DNA of 64,000 nt from DAOMFB01 sp963721385 (GCA_963721385.1 CAVRJB010000019.1:310001-374000), one strand, 5' to 3'. Numbered from the stretch's first letter, positions 26,401 to 34,760 are shown. A program made the numbers and translations. The notes: generated from the sequence alone by a model not told the origin.

Positions 26401-27065
26401 TTCTGGGCCGAGCCGCGGAGGACCGGACGGTCGGGAGTCAGCGCGCGCTCCCTGTGGGCGGCGATGGCCTTCTCGTCGAGAAGGGCGCGGAGATCGTCGT
26501 CCGAGAGCTCCTCGATGCCGGCAACCTCGTGGGACGTCCGGAACCCGTCGAAGTAGTGGAGGACGGGGACGCGCGAGCGGAGCGTCGCCATCTGGCCGAT
26601 GGCGGCGAAGTCGTGCGCTTCCTGCACCGAGTTCGAGCAGAGCATCGCGAAGCCGGTCTGGCGGCAGGCCATGACGTCCGAGTGGTCCCCGAAGATCGAG
26701 AGCGCGTGCGTCGCCACCGTCCGGGCCGCCACGTGCATGCAGTACGAGGTGAGCTCGCCCGCGATCTTGAACATGTTGGGGATCATCAGTAGAAGGCCCT
26801 GCGAGGCCGTGAAGGTCGTCGCGAGGGCGCCCGCCTGAAGCGCGCCGTGGACCGCGCCCGCGGCGCCTCCCTCGGACTGCATCTCGACGACCTCTGGCAC
26901 GACGCCCCAGATGTTCTTCATCCCTTTGGAAGACCACTCGTCGGCCCATTCGCCCATGTTCGAGGAGGGGGTGATCGGGTAGATGGCGATGACCTCGTTC
27001 GTCCGGTGTGCGACCGATGCGACAGCTTCATTGCCATCGAGGGTGAGAAGACGACGTTCTGACAT
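23436..27065 (-). CDS. nifJ: pyruvate:ferredoxin (flavodoxin) oxidoreductase, single-chain
   Basis: A 1209-residue enzyme converting pyruvate and CoA to acetyl-CoA and CO2 while reducing ferredoxin or flavodoxin. Start at ATG 27065 (SERRLLTLDGNEAVASVAHR), preceded by GGGGGGTC. The order is the standard one: domain I with YPITPSSNMGEWADEWSSKG, domain II, a ferredoxin-like domain with CIQCNKCAMVC (near residue 695) and CTGCTLCAVVC (near 757), then CSGCGETPY (near 823), and the TPP-binding GDGWAYDIGYGGLDHVLA (near 980) with DTEVYSNTGGQ. Cytoplasmic, oxygen-sensitive, the first gene of an operon with the DHOD-like gene. Its presence beside an aa3-type oxidase operon suggests facultative or microaerobic metabolism. 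Confidence 0.97.
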   Translation of the reverse strand: MSERRLLTLDGNEAVASVAHRTNEVIAIYPITPSSNMGEWADEWSSKGMKNIWGVVPEVVEMQSEGGAAGAVHGALQAGALATTFTASQGLLLMIPNMFKIAGELTSYCMHVAARTVATHALSIFGDHSDVMACRQTGFAMLCSNSVQEAHDFAAIGQMATLRSRVPVLHYFDGFRTSHEVAGIEELSDDDLRALLDEKAIAAHRERALTPDRPVLRGSAQNPDAFFQAREAGNRWYAACAGILQEEMDRFAKRMGRSYHLFDYVGHPQAERVIVLQGSGAEAAHETVEYLVGKGEKVGIVKVRVFRPFDIPAFVKSLPKTVKSIAVLDRTKEPGAIGDPLYLDVVTALVEAKASQTSAFAREPLVVGGRYGLSSKEFTPAMVKAVFDELAKPAPKNHFTVGIVDDVTHTSLRWDPDFDTEPEDVRRAVFYGLGADGTVGANKNSIKIIGEETDHFAQGYFVYDSKKSGAITISHLRFSKRPIRSTYLVTKAKFVACHQEPFLDKFDVLEAAAPGATVLLNVPYPPGEAFDHLPTEMQETILERKLKVYVIDAYKVARDLGMGVRINTIMQTCFFAISGVLPREEAIAQIKKAIEKTYGKKGAEIVKRNFAAVDGTLEHLAEMKVPGKVTSTRKRPPIVSDAAPDFVKRVSAVMLAGKGDLLPVSAFPPDGTWPLSTARWEKRNIALDIPVWDEALCIQCNKCAMVCPHAAIRVKVYEPAALGKAPATFKSVDFKGPEYKGQKYTVQVAPEDCTGCTLCAVVCPAKDKSNPKHKSLDMAPQRPLREAEAVNFSFFLDLPEAPRETVRLDVKGTQFLEPLFEFSGACSGCGETPYVKLLTQLFGDRTVIANATGCSSIYGGNLPTTPYAVNRDGRGPAWSNSLFEDNAEFGFGFRLAIDAMNGRAKHLLGQLSAPLGETLVDELMKADMTNEAGIAAQRARVEALRAKLKGLDGDHAEAAKVLSKIADYLVKKSVWIVGGDGWAYDIGYGGLDHVLASDKDVNILVLDTEVYSNTGGQQSKATPMGAAAKFAANGKGVPKKDLGMLAMTYGHVYVSHMAFGAKDNQTVKAFLEADSYHGPSILIAYSPCIAHGYDLAFSLEQQKLAVDSGYWPLYRFDPRRIPTGETPLVLDTAQIKSGIAQFMRNEARFRMVEQQDPARFKMLLHKAEREVRNRFSIYENLAKLTMTKAGAPPPAAAPAPPAPEAAPKA

Positions 27066-27237
27066 GAGTAGACCCCCCGTAACCGGCCGATCATTCGTCG
27101 GGGCGGCGGGGAGGACCATGATTTGAATGAATCAGCCCGGAATCAGCGAGTTAGCCGGGCCGAATCCCGGCGCCTCCCGGCCTCGTATAAGCTCGTCGAA
27201 GAACCGCGCCCGGAACCCGGCGCGGGGAGGACTCGAC

Positions 27238-28095
27238 ATGAACCGGATGAAGACACTGATCCTTCTGGCGGTGCTGACGGCCCTGTTCCTCTGGGTGGGC
27301 CAGCTCCTCGGCGGCCGGCAGGGAATGATGATCGCCCTCATCTTCGCCCTCGGCATGAACTTCGTGAGCTACTGGTTCTCGGACAAGATCGTCCTCAAGA
27401 TGTACCGCGCGCAGCCGGTGACCGAGACCGAGGCGCCCGAGTTCTTCGCGATCGTCCGCGACCTCGCGCAGCGGGCGCAGATCCCGATGCCGAAGGTCTA
27501 CGTGATCCCGGAGGAAGCGCCGAACGCCTTCGCGACCGGGCGCGACCCGAACCACGCGGCCGTGGCCGCCACTCAGGGGCTCCTGCGGCTGATGAGCCGC
27601 GAGGAGGTCACGGGTGTGATCGCCCACGAGCTGGGGCACGTGAAGAACCGCGACACGCTCATCATGACGGTGGCCGCCACGCTCGCGGGCGCGCTGTCGC
27701 AGCTCGCGAACTTCGCTCTCTTCTTCGGCGGCGGACGGCGTGAGGACGGCGAGGGGGGGCACCCGCTCGCGGGCCTGATCGGCGTCCTCGTGGCGCCGTT
27801 CGCCGCGATGCTGATCCAGATGGCCATCTCGCGCTCGCGGGAGTTCCTCGCCGACGAGGCGAGCGCGCAGATCACCGGGAACCCGATGGCGCTCGCGAAC
27901 GCGCTCCGGAAGCTCGAGGGGTGGAAGGCCGAGGTACCGATGCAGCACGGCTCGCCCGCCACGGCGCACCTTTTCATCGTGAATCCCTTCACCGCGGGCG
28001 GCATTGCCAGTCTCTTCTCGACGCACCCGTCGACGAAGGAGCGGGTCGCGCGCCTCGAGGAGATGGCGAAGGGCGGGGGCCTTCGGCCAGCGTAA
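27238..28095 (+). CDS. htpX: HtpX membrane metalloprotease
   Basis: A 285-residue M48-family protease, the usual length. GGGGAGG precedes ATG 27238. Two N-terminal membrane helices (LILLAVLTALFLWVGQLLGG and MMIALIFALGMNFVSYWF) are followed by the zinc site TGVIAHELGHVKNRDTLI (HELGH) and, further on, ISRSREFLADEASAQITGNP with the third ligand Glu. Two more helices lie between. HtpX degrades misfolded inner-membrane proteins during envelope stress. The stop codon directly abuts the TerC start (TAA then TTG), suggesting joint transcription. Confidence 0.97.
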   Translation: MNRMKTLILLAVLTALFLWVGQLLGGRQGMMIALIFALGMNFVSYWFSDKIVLKMYRAQPVTETEAPEFFAIVRDLAQRAQIPMPKVYVIPEEAPNAFATGRDPNHAAVAATQGLLRLMSREEVTGVIAHELGHVKNRDTLIMTVAATLAGALSQLANFALFFGGGRREDGEGGHPLAGLIGVLVAPFAAMLIQMAISRSREFLADEASAQITGNPMALANALRKLEGWKAEVPMQHGSPATAHLFIVNPFTAGGIASLFSTHPSTKERVARLEEMAKGGGLRPA

Positions 28096-29129
28096 TTGGC
28101 CTCCGACGTCGTTCTCTTTCCGTTCGCCGAGACCTGGTGGGTCTACGGGCTCTTCCTGCTCGGCGTCCTGGCCGTCCTCGCGCTGGACCTCGGCGTCTTT
28201 CACCGGAAGGCGCACACGGTTTCCTTCAGGGAGGCGTCGGCGTGGAGCGTCGTCTGGGTCGTCCTGTCCCTCCTCGTCGGCGTCGCGCTCTGGAAGTACG
28301 CCGCCTGGCGCTTCCCGCAGGTTCCGGACCTTCGCGGCCCTGCCGGGCTTCGTCCCCGAGGCCGCCGCGTGGCAGGTCTTCCTCGAGTTCCTGACCGGCT
28401 ACATCGTCGAGAAGGCGCTCTCGGTCGACAACATCTTCATCTTCGTCGTCATCTTCACGTTCTTCCAGATCCCGTCCGAGGTCCAGCACCGCGTCCTCTT
28501 CTGGGGGATCCTCGGCGCTCTCGTCTTCCGGGCGATCTTCATCGCGCTCGGCGCCGCGCTCCTCTCGATTCACTGGGTCCTCTGGGTCTTCGGGGGCTTC
28601 CTGGTCCTCACGGGCCTGAAGCTCCTCTTCGTCCCGGAGAAACCGATCGACCCGGAGAAAAACGTCGCCATCCGGCTCGTGAAGAAGTTCTTTCCCGGTG
28701 ACGCACGAGCTGAAGGGGCAGAATTTCTTCGTCCGGGAGGCCGGCCGCTTCGTCGCGACGCCGCTCTTCCTCACCCTCGTCTTCATCGAGTTCACCGACA
28801 TCGTCTTCGCGATCGACTCGGTCCCGGCCATCTTCGCCATCACGGACGAGCCGCTCATCGTCTTCACGTCGAACATCTGCGCCATCCTCGGCCTGCGCGC
28901 GATGTTCTTCCTGCTGGCCGGGGCGGTCGGGAAGTTCTACCTCCTGAAGTACGGCCTCGGCGTCGTCCTGATCTTCGTCGGCCTGAAGATGGCGTGGCTG
29001 AACGAGGCCTTCGGCGGGAAGTTCCCGGTCTCCTGGTCGCTCGGGATCATCATCCTCTGCATCGCGGCGTCCGTCGTCGCCTCGCTCGTCTTCCCGAGGA
29101 AGGAGATCCTGCCGGTTCAGCGGGGCTGA
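28096..29129 (+). CDS. TerC-family membrane protein, frame-disrupted twice
   Basis: A TTG start right after the htpX stop opens a polytopic protein of about 343 residues. The pieces match TerC (tellurite resistance/Mn transporter) in order: ETWWVYGLFLLGVLAVLALD, then LEFLTGYIVEKALSVDNIFI, FEIP-like FFQIPSEVQHRVLFWGILGA, VLTGLKLLFV, and HELKGQNFFVREAGRFVATP, FIEFTDIVFAIDSVPAIFAI. The last motif has the acidic residues conserved in the family. The frame changes near 28322 (dropping one C from CCC gives FRRFRTFAALPG) and near 28694 (dropping one base from CCCGG gives FFPVTHELKG). Both shifts are +1. TerC proteins export manganese and can load metalloproteins. Confidence 0.85.
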
Positions 29130-29436
29130 GGCGCGGCTTCGTTCGCCTCGTCGACAACTGCGGTGATTTTCGCCGGCGGGCCCGCTCGTAGATCTCGCGG
29201 CGGTGGCCGACCATCACGACGAGAACGACGACCTCGCGGTCGCGGATCTCGTAGACGATCCGGTAGTCACCGACGCGGAAGGACCACCATGGCGCCAGCT
29301 CGCCGTGGAGTGGCTTGCCGGCGCGAGGCTCTTCAGCGAGCCGCTCGAGCGCTCTTCGGGCCCGCCGGGCGACGTCGGCGGAGAGGCTTGCCAGATCCCG
29401 TGCGGCGCCGGGAAGGTAGAGCAGCCGGTAAGGCAT
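29050..29436 (-). CDS. RelE/ParE-family toxin
   Basis: A basic toxin of the RelE/ParE superfamily beginning MPYRLLYLPGAARDLASLSA and containing ERLAEEPRAGKPLHGELAP, WWSFRVGDYRIVYEIRDREV and VVMVGHRREIYERAR. RelE-type toxins cleave mRNA on ribosomes; ParE-type inhibit gyrase. The sequence cannot decide. The natural end is near GHRREIYER (about residue 86). The frame runs on into Arg/Ser-rich sequence overlapping the end of TerC. A one-base change would instead give KITAVVDEANEAAPQ and a stop at 29117-29119. The partner antitoxin gene overlaps it by 104 nt. Confidence 0.8.
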   Translation of the reverse strand: MPYRLLYLPGAARDLASLSADVARRARRALERLAEEPRAGKPLHGELAPWWSFRVGDYRIVYEIRDREVVVLVVMVGHRREIYERARRRKSPQLSTRRTKPRLSPAEPAGSPSSGRRARRRRTPRCRG

Positions 29437-29692
29437 CGGGTCCCCAGACCTCCTCGTGGTTCAGGAACCGCCCCGCGGCCCGCTCGCGCCGGGCGCGGGC
29501 GATCTTCTTCATCGCCGAAGCATCGGAGAGGATGGAGACCGTCTCGAGGAGGCTCTCCCACTCTTCGACGGGGACGAGGACGCCGGCCGGAAGCCCGTTC
29601 CGCGTGATCCGTACGGTCTCGCCCCGCTCCTCGACCCCCCGAAGGAGCGTCAGCAGCGTGTTCCGGGCCTGGGAGGCCGTCACGGTGTTCAT
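29333..29692 (-). CDS. Phd/YefM-family antitoxin
   Basis: A 119-residue frame; the antitoxin core is residues 1-84. MNTVTASQARNTLLTLLRGV and RITRNGLPAGVLVPVEEWES are the N-terminal dimer/DNA-binding domain of Phd/YefM, and FLNHEEVWG is the typical toxin-binding tail. I chose ATG 29692 because a consensus TATAAT lies 10 nt upstream; an in-frame ATG at 29704 falls inside that box. Beyond EEVWG the frame continues across the toxin start. Removing one base in GGGGACCC would fuse antitoxin and toxin into one frame, which is unusual. It probably autoregulates the pair. Confidence 0.8.
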   Translation of the reverse strand: MNTVTASQARNTLLTLLRGVEERGETVRITRNGLPAGVLVPVEEWESLLETVSILSDASAMKKIARARRERAAGRFLNHEEVWGPDALPAALPSRRRTGSGKPLRRRRPAGPKSARAAR

Positions 29693-29702
29693 GGCGGTGG
29701 CC

Positions 29703-29708
29703 ATTATA
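29703..29708 (-). promoter_or_regulatory. TATAAT -10 box of the toxin-antitoxin pair
   Basis: A consensus TATAAT on the minus strand, 10 nt before the antitoxin ATG. The stop codon of the preceding DUF2238 gene (TAA, 29704-29706) lies within it. Confidence 0.55.
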
Positions 29709-30361
29709 ACGGCCATCGGCACCGGTCAGGCACGGAAGCCAAGGCGGCCAGCTCCCGGTCGTGCTCCCGCGAGAAGAGAAGCTGGGAAGCGAGGGCGCCG
29801 ATCAGGCAGAGGAACATGTCCCACTGCGTGTCCCACGGGTCGCCCTGCGTCCCGAGGAAGGCCGTGGCCGCCTCGCCCTTCACGGCCGCAGCCCACCACT
29901 CGGTCAGCTCGTAGAACGCGCTGAAGGCGAGGCAGACCGAGGTCACGAGAAAGAAGAGCCAGCCGCCGGGGCGAAGCGGCGTCTTCCGGAGGAGGATCTC
30001 GCGCGCGAGGAGCGCCGGGACGAAGCCCTGCGCGAAGTGGCCGATCCGGTCGTAGTGGTTCCGCGCGAAGCCGAACGCGTCCTTCATCCAGAAGCCGAGC
30101 GGCACCTCGGCGTACGTCCAGTGCCCGCCCACCATCAGGATGACGGCGTGAAGCAAGCAGAAGACGATAGATGAGCGGCGTCAGCGGGAAGCGGCGATAC
30201 GTCGCCGCGAGGATCGGGGCGCCGATCAGGACCGGCGCCACCTCCATCCACCAGGTGAACCGGTCCTTCGGCCCGATCCCCGACCAGACGAGGACGGCAG
30301 CGGCGGCGAGGAGCAGGAACAGCGGCTCGCGGCGGGATCCTCCGGGCGTTTCCGCGCTCAC
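29704..30361 (-). CDS. DUF2238-family membrane protein, frame-disrupted
   Basis: About 218 residues with several hydrophobic helices. The GTG start at 30361 overlaps the TGA of the upstream gene (GTGA). The first part reads EPLFLLLAAAAVLVWSGIGP and RFTWWMEVAPVLIGAPILAA; the rest continues in another frame with VILMVGGHWTYAEVPLGFWM, RNHYDRIGHFAQGFVPALLA and FYELTEWWAAAVKGEAATAF, the hallmarks of DUF2238 (a YjdF-like integral membrane family). The shift lies near 30168; one base fewer there joins LTPLIY to VFCLLHAVILMVGGHW. Function unknown. Confidence 0.8.
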
Positions 30362-33300
30362 TTCGTCATCGGGACGTAGGCCCCGTCGCCGGTCCGCTCG
30401 CCGGATCTCGAGCCGTCGTTGACGACGCCGTAGGCGATCCAGGGAGCGGAGCCGGAGAGCCGCGTCACGCGGACCCAGCCGTTCGCGACGCCGGAATTCC
30501 GGAAGAAGTTGGCGGGCTGCGCCCACTGGCCGGGGGCGAGCGAGACGGAGAGGGCGTCCCCCCGGGGCGCGCCTCCCGCGTCGCCGTCGTAGGCCTGAAG
30601 CTGAAGCACGACCGTCCCGGCCCCGTCGCTCCCCGCGTTCACGACCGCCACGTTCGTCCGGTTCTCGGCGTCGGCCATGAGGCCGTAGAGGGTGGCGTCG
30701 GAGGAGGCCTCCTGTCCCGAGAAGACGCCCGGCGCGAAGAGGCCGAACTGCCCGCCGGCCGGGGACGGTGACGCGGTCCGCGCCCCGGCGAAGACGTTTT
30801 CGGCCGTCGTCCCGGAAACGGAGACGCGAAGGGAGCCGACGTACGGCGCGGCGTCCATCGGCCCGACGAAGACGCCGTGACTCCGGAGATAGTCGACGGC
30901 CTCGGGGATGATCTGCTCCTCGAAGGGCCCCAGCTGGACGGTCGTGGTCCCGCCGGGCCCGAACGCGGGAGAGCTCGACTCGACGTAGGCGAGCGTCAGG
31001 GTGGCGGTTACGCCGCTCCGGTTGGCGAGCGTCAGCTCGCTCCGGAAGGCGGGCGTCTCGACGAGAACGGGGACGGTCAGGCCCGTGGCGGCGGACGTGG
31101 CAGCGGTCGGCGTCATGAAGGAGCCGTCGTTCGTCACGTTGTCGTTGATGACCGCGTACGCGCTGAACGCGCCGGTTGTCGACGTCCGCTCGACGGTGAC
31201 CCAGCCCTTCGCGATCCCGGTGCCTTCCAGGATCTCGCGCGAGCCGTACTGCAGCCAGCCGTACGGGGGCAGCGTCTCCGCGGCCCGGAAGACGACGGAC
31301 ACCCCATCGCCGGTCCCCGAGAAGACCGTGATCCGGAGCGTCACCGGGTCGGAGGACGTGTTGAAGACCGCCACGTTCGTCCGGTCGGAGGGCGTCGAGC
31401 GGAGACCGAAGATCGTCGCGCTCGTCGTCGCCGACTCGCCCGGAAGAATGCCCGGATAGGCGAGCCCGGCACGGCCCGCGGGCTGTGGGGTGTCCGTCAG
31501 GGACGCCGTCCGCGCCGTCGCCGAGAAGAGCTTCGGGTCCGTGGCGCCGGCCCCCTGGAACGTCACGAAGAGGGTCCCTCCCTGCTGCGGCTGTGCCGCT
31601 GACGGCGGGATCGCGAGGCCCTTGGCGCGCAGGTACGAGAGGACGTCGACGATCTTCTTCTGCTCGCCCGGCTGGAGAGTGTCGGCCGCGGTGCCCGACC
31701 CTTCCTTCGAGCCGAGCGAGGCCGTGTAGAGCATCGAGACCGGAACCGCCGCGGACGAGGTGTTCGTCAGCGCCATCTCGGTGACGTAGTGCGCGGAGCC
31801 GCTCACGACGTCGAGGACGACGGGGAGAAGGCGGGTGACGGAGGTCACCTCGAACGGATCGCTCGCGACGGAGCTCGTCCCCGTGCCGACGGCGACGAGC
31901 TCCTTGGTGCCGGGCTGGTCGATCGAGAGGTCGTCGAAGGCGGCCCGCCCGAGGAAGTCGGTCCCCCGGGACCGGGTGCCGCTCAGCGTCCCGTTCCCCG
32001 AGGAAAGCGAGAGGATGACGGCCACGTCCGGCCGGGCCACGGGCGAGTCGTCTCCGGCCTGAAGCTGCAGCGTGACGGGCGGACGGATCGGCTGTCCGGC
32101 GATCGTGTCCGTCGGCTGCTGGAGGAAGGCCAGCTGGCTCGGCGCGGAAGGACTCGGGTTGACGAAGACCCAGGCCGCGCCGACGTCGCTGGCGTCCGGG
32201 GGTCCTCCGAGGACGGCCGTGTTGCCGTCGAGGGAAAGCGCGGCGGCGGCGCTCTGGGTGGCGTTCCCGGCGGCGCCGGCGCCGACGAGCTTCGTGCCCA
32301 GCTGCTTCCAGACCCCGTGCGACCGGGTGAAGAGCCAGGCGGCGCCGGCATTGCCGTTGTCGCCGGGGCCGCCGACGAGGGCGACGTTCCCGAACGCGGA
32401 GAGCGCCACCGACCTGCCTTGAAGGGAATCACCGACGCGGCCCCGTACCCACGAGCCCGAGGCCCTGCTGCGTCCAGACGCCGGCCGAGCGCGTGAAGAC
32501 CCACGCGGCACCCCGGTTGGTGCCGTCGGTCGGCCCGCCCACGAGCGCCGTGTTCCCGTCGCCGGAGATCGCGACGGACTGCCCCTGACTCGCGTCTCCG
32601 GAGCTCCCCGTGCCGACGAGCCTCGGGCCCTGCTGCAGCCAGACTCCGTGGGATCGGGCGAAGACCCAGGCGCCGCCGGTGACGTCCTCGGCGTTGGATC
32701 CGCCGACGATGAGCGTGTCGCCGTCGGCCGAGAGCGAGACCGTGATATCCCTGCCGGACCTTTCCCGGCTGCGGGAAGGGGGGCGTGAAGCTCCCGACCA
32801 GCTTGGGGCCCTGCTGCGTCCAGGCCGTCCCCGACCGGGTGAAGACCCAGACGGCGCCGTCCAGGGCGTTGTCGAGAGGCCCGCCGATGACGGCGGTGTT
32901 GCCGTCGGCCGAGAGGGCGATCGCGGAGCCCTGCCGCGCGGAGCCGACGGCGCCGGTCCCCACCAGCCTGGCGCCCTGGCGCCTCCAGAGCCCGCCGGAG
33001 CGCGTCCAGACGAACGCCAGCGCCGACGTAGCCGTTGTCCGCGGGCCCGCCGACGATCGCGGTGTTGCCGTCCGCCGAAAGAGCCACAGACGTTCCCTGC
33101 GCGGAGGGACCGATCGCGTCGGCAGCGATCAGCCGGGCCTGCTGCGTCCAGGCGCCGGCCGAGCGTGTGAAGACCCACGCGGCGCCGGCCGAGTCGTTGT
33201 CGAGAGGCCCTCCGACGATGAGGGTGTTGCCGTCCGCCGAGACCGCCACGGACGTCCCCTGGCGAGGCGTGCCAACCCCCCCCGAACCGACGAGCTTGCC

Positions 33301-33399
33301 GCCTTGCGCCACGAACTGCGCTTCCAGCGGCGAAGCCACGAGAAGAGCGAGCGCGATGGCGGAAGCCGCGAGGGCGCCGGGGTCGGCGAGCCGTTTCAT
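30358..33399 (-). CDS. secreted seven-repeat beta-propeller protein with duplicated Ig-like C-terminal module
   Basis: About 1013 residues with a signal peptide (ALAASAIALALLVASPLEAQ). Residues ~30-390 hold seven repeats of ~50 residues. Each contains a SADGNTxIVGGPxDN unit followed by GAAWVFTRSxGxWTQQ, an FG-GAP-like blade, so a complete seven-bladed propeller is expected. An Ig-like linker and two related ~230-residue modules follow (NTSSDPVTLRITVFSGTGDG, SREILEGTGIAKGWVTVERT, and later RSELTLANRSGVTATLTLAY, ANGWVRVTRLSGSAPWIAYG). Three +1 frame changes near 33020, 32765 and 32440 add up to one codon, so the original frame returns. The same C-terminal module occurs in the gene at 34785-38520. 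Probably a surface-exposed binding protein. Confidence 0.75.
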   Translation of the reverse strand: MKRLADPGALAASAIALALLVASPLEAQFVAQGGKLVGSGGVGTPRQGTSVAVSADGNTLIVGGPLDNDSAGAAWVFTRSAGAWTQQARLIAADAIGPSAQGTSVALSADGNTAIVGGPADNGYVGAGVRLDALRRALEAPGRQAGGDRRRRLRAAGLRDRPLGRRQHRRHRRASRQRPGRRRLGLHPVGDGLDAAGPQAGRELHAPLPAAGKGPAGISRSRSRPTATRSSSADPTPRTSPAAPGSSPDPTESGCSRARGSSARGAPETRVRGSPSRSPATGTRRSWAGRPTAPTGVPRGSSRARPASGRSRASGSWVRGRVGDSLQGRSVALSAFGNVALVGGPGDNGNAGAAWLFTRSHGVWKQLGTKLVGAGAAGNATQSAAAALSLDGNTAVLGGPPDASDVGAAWVFVNPSPSAPSQLAFLQQPTDTIAGQPIRPPVTLQLQAGDDSPVARPDVAVILSLSSGNGTLSGTRSRGTDFLGRAAFDDLSIDQPGTKELVAVGTGTSSVASDPFEVTSVTRLLPVVLDVVSGSAHYVTEMALTNTSSAAVPVSMLYTASLGSKEGSGTAADTLQPGEQKKIVDVLSYLRAKGLAIPPSAAQPQQGGTLFVTFQGAGATDPKLFSATARTASLTDTPQPAGRAGLAYPGILPGESATTSATIFGLRSTPSDRTNVAVFNTSSDPVTLRITVFSGTGDGVSVVFRAAETLPPYGWLQYGSREILEGTGIAKGWVTVERTSTTGAFSAYAVINDNVTNDGSFMTPTAATSAATGLTVPVLVETPAFRSELTLANRSGVTATLTLAYVESSSPAFGPGGTTTVQLGPFEEQIIPEAVDYLRSHGVFVGPMDAAPYVGSLRVSVSGTTAENVFAGARTASPSPAGGQFGLFAPGVFSGQEASSDATLYGLMADAENRTNVAVVNAGSDGAGTVVLQLQAYDGDAGGAPRGDALSVSLAPGQWAQPANFFRNSGVANGWVRVTRLSGSAPWIAYGVVNDGSRSGERTGDGAYVPMTK

Positions 33400-33511
33400 G
33401 GGGTCACCTCGGACACAATGGTAGTCGCTTCGCAGGCCGGCGCCGCCGTCAGGTTCCTGATGGACCCGGGGCAGGACGGGTCAGCGGCGAGCGCAGCGTT
33501 CGCCTCTCGAG

Positions 33512-34141
33512 TCAGAACTGAAAGCCGACCGTGACGGGAACGGCGAGGAATTCCGAGTTATGCAACTTGAAGTAGACGACGTTGACCTCCCCGAAGGCCG
33601 GGCCCAGCGAGACGCCGAAGCCGCCGTTGTACGAGATGTTCGTGTCCGACAGGACCAGCGTCTCGGAGTAGCGGTTTTCCACTTTCTGACGAAGAGTCCG
33701 GAAGCCGATTCCCCCGTTGAGGTAGAGGCCTTCGGGACCTTTACCGACCAGCCGGAACGCCAGGTTCAGGTCAGCACCGCCACCGGACAGCGTGCTGTGC
33801 GCTACTCCGAAGAGAACGTCACTCGTCACGGGAATCTGGCCGTAGTAGCCAGCCACCCTCACGCCGAAGGGAGAAGTACTAGGGATCCAGAGGCCTCGGC
33901 CCGTCACCAACCAGCCCGTCTTGTAATCGGCGGGGACATCGAACCCGAGGAGGCTCCAGACCGGGAACGTCGCCCCGGCCCCGATGCCGAACTTGACGTC
34001 ACCGGCCGGAGCCGGGCCCGCGAGCGTCAGCGCCAGCAGGAAGACAGACGCGAAGGCGAGGGTCCTGGCAGGCTTACCCACCTTCTTGCCCCCGTTGCGG
34101 GTGGTCGCGTGTTTGAGCGGTGTCAGCGCAGAGGTCTTCAT
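33512..34141 (-). CDS. outer-membrane beta-barrel protein, OmpW-like size
   Basis: A 209-residue protein. GGAGGATTC precedes ATG 34141. A long basic N-terminus (TPLKHATTRNGGKKVGKPAR) leads into a signal helix (LAFASVFLLALTLAGPAPAG). The mature part is about 170 residues with roughly eight amphipathic strands (VKFGIGAGATFPVWSLLGFD, GFGVSLGPAFGEVNVVYFKL) and ends in ...VTVGFQF, a terminal Phe that suits BAM-dependent insertion. This is the shape of small 8-stranded outer-membrane proteins. No substrate is inferred. Confidence 0.8.
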   Translation of the reverse strand: MKTSALTPLKHATTRNGGKKVGKPARTLAFASVFLLALTLAGPAPAGDVKFGIGAGATFPVWSLLGFDVPADYKTGWLVTGRGLWIPSTSPFGVRVAGYYGQIPVTSDVLFGVAHSTLSGGGADLNLAFRLVGKGPEGLYLNGGIGFRTLRQKVENRYSETLVLSDTNISYNGGFGVSLGPAFGEVNVVYFKLHNSEFLAVPVTVGFQF

Positions 34142-34167
34142 GAATCCTCCCGCTTCGACGGTCGCGA

Positions 34168-34760
34168 TCAGGGCGCCTGTTCGAAGTCCAGGTTCCGGGG
34201 CTTCTCCGGCAGGCGCGGATTGCTCGTCGGCACGTCCCGCGCGACGGTGTCGAAGGTGAACGAGTCGAACCAGAGCTCTCCGGCGCCGTCCAGCAGCACA
34301 CCGAACGCGATGGCTTTCGCTTCCTGCGGGACGTCCAGAACGACGGCGTAGCGCGTCCACGGAGTCGTCCCGCGGATCGGACGGCCCTGCATGTTGTCGA
34401 ACGCCAGGATCTTGAGTCCTCACCGTCGACCCGCATCCAGAGCCCGGCCCACTCGGCGACCGCCTGGCTCTTCACGAACCCCGCCAGCTGGACGCGCTTG
34501 CCGCGATACGCCACCGCGTCGATGGTCTGCATCAGCGTGCCGAATCCCTCCGGCTTTTCGGCGGTGGACTTCAGGGTCGCGCTGTTCTTCCCGGAGTGGG
34601 TGATGGTGGCATCGAGGCCGACTTTGTAGAGGTCCGGCCGCGAACCGGCCAGGAACCACCCCGCCGGGACGGGGTCCGCGGCCCGGGCGGCTGCCGGGGC
34701 GAGGAACATGGCGAGCCCGGCGCAGAGCGCAGAAGCGATCTTCAGATGACGTGTCTTCAT
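34168..34760 (-). CDS. secreted carbohydrate-module-like domain protein, frame-disrupted
   Basis: A signal peptide (KIASALCAGLAMFLAPAAAR) is followed by a single ~170-residue domain: WFLAGSRPDLYKVGLDATIT, AYRGKRVQLAGFVKSQAVAE, AGLWMRVDGED, then in another frame KILAFDNMQGRPIRGTTPWT, AVVLDVPQEAKAIAFGVLLD and GELWFDSFTFDTVARDVPTS. I recognise this pattern as the C-terminal beta-rich domain found on some HTH transcriptional regulators. Here it stands alone and is exported. The frame changes near 34417; this time one base seems missing, unlike most shifts in the window. Ligand unknown. Confidence 0.7.

Noticed and set aside
32610..33170. Plus-strand frames across the propeller repeats
   Set aside because: Antisense to a protein with clear signal peptide and blade repeats; only shifts from indels make them look comparable.
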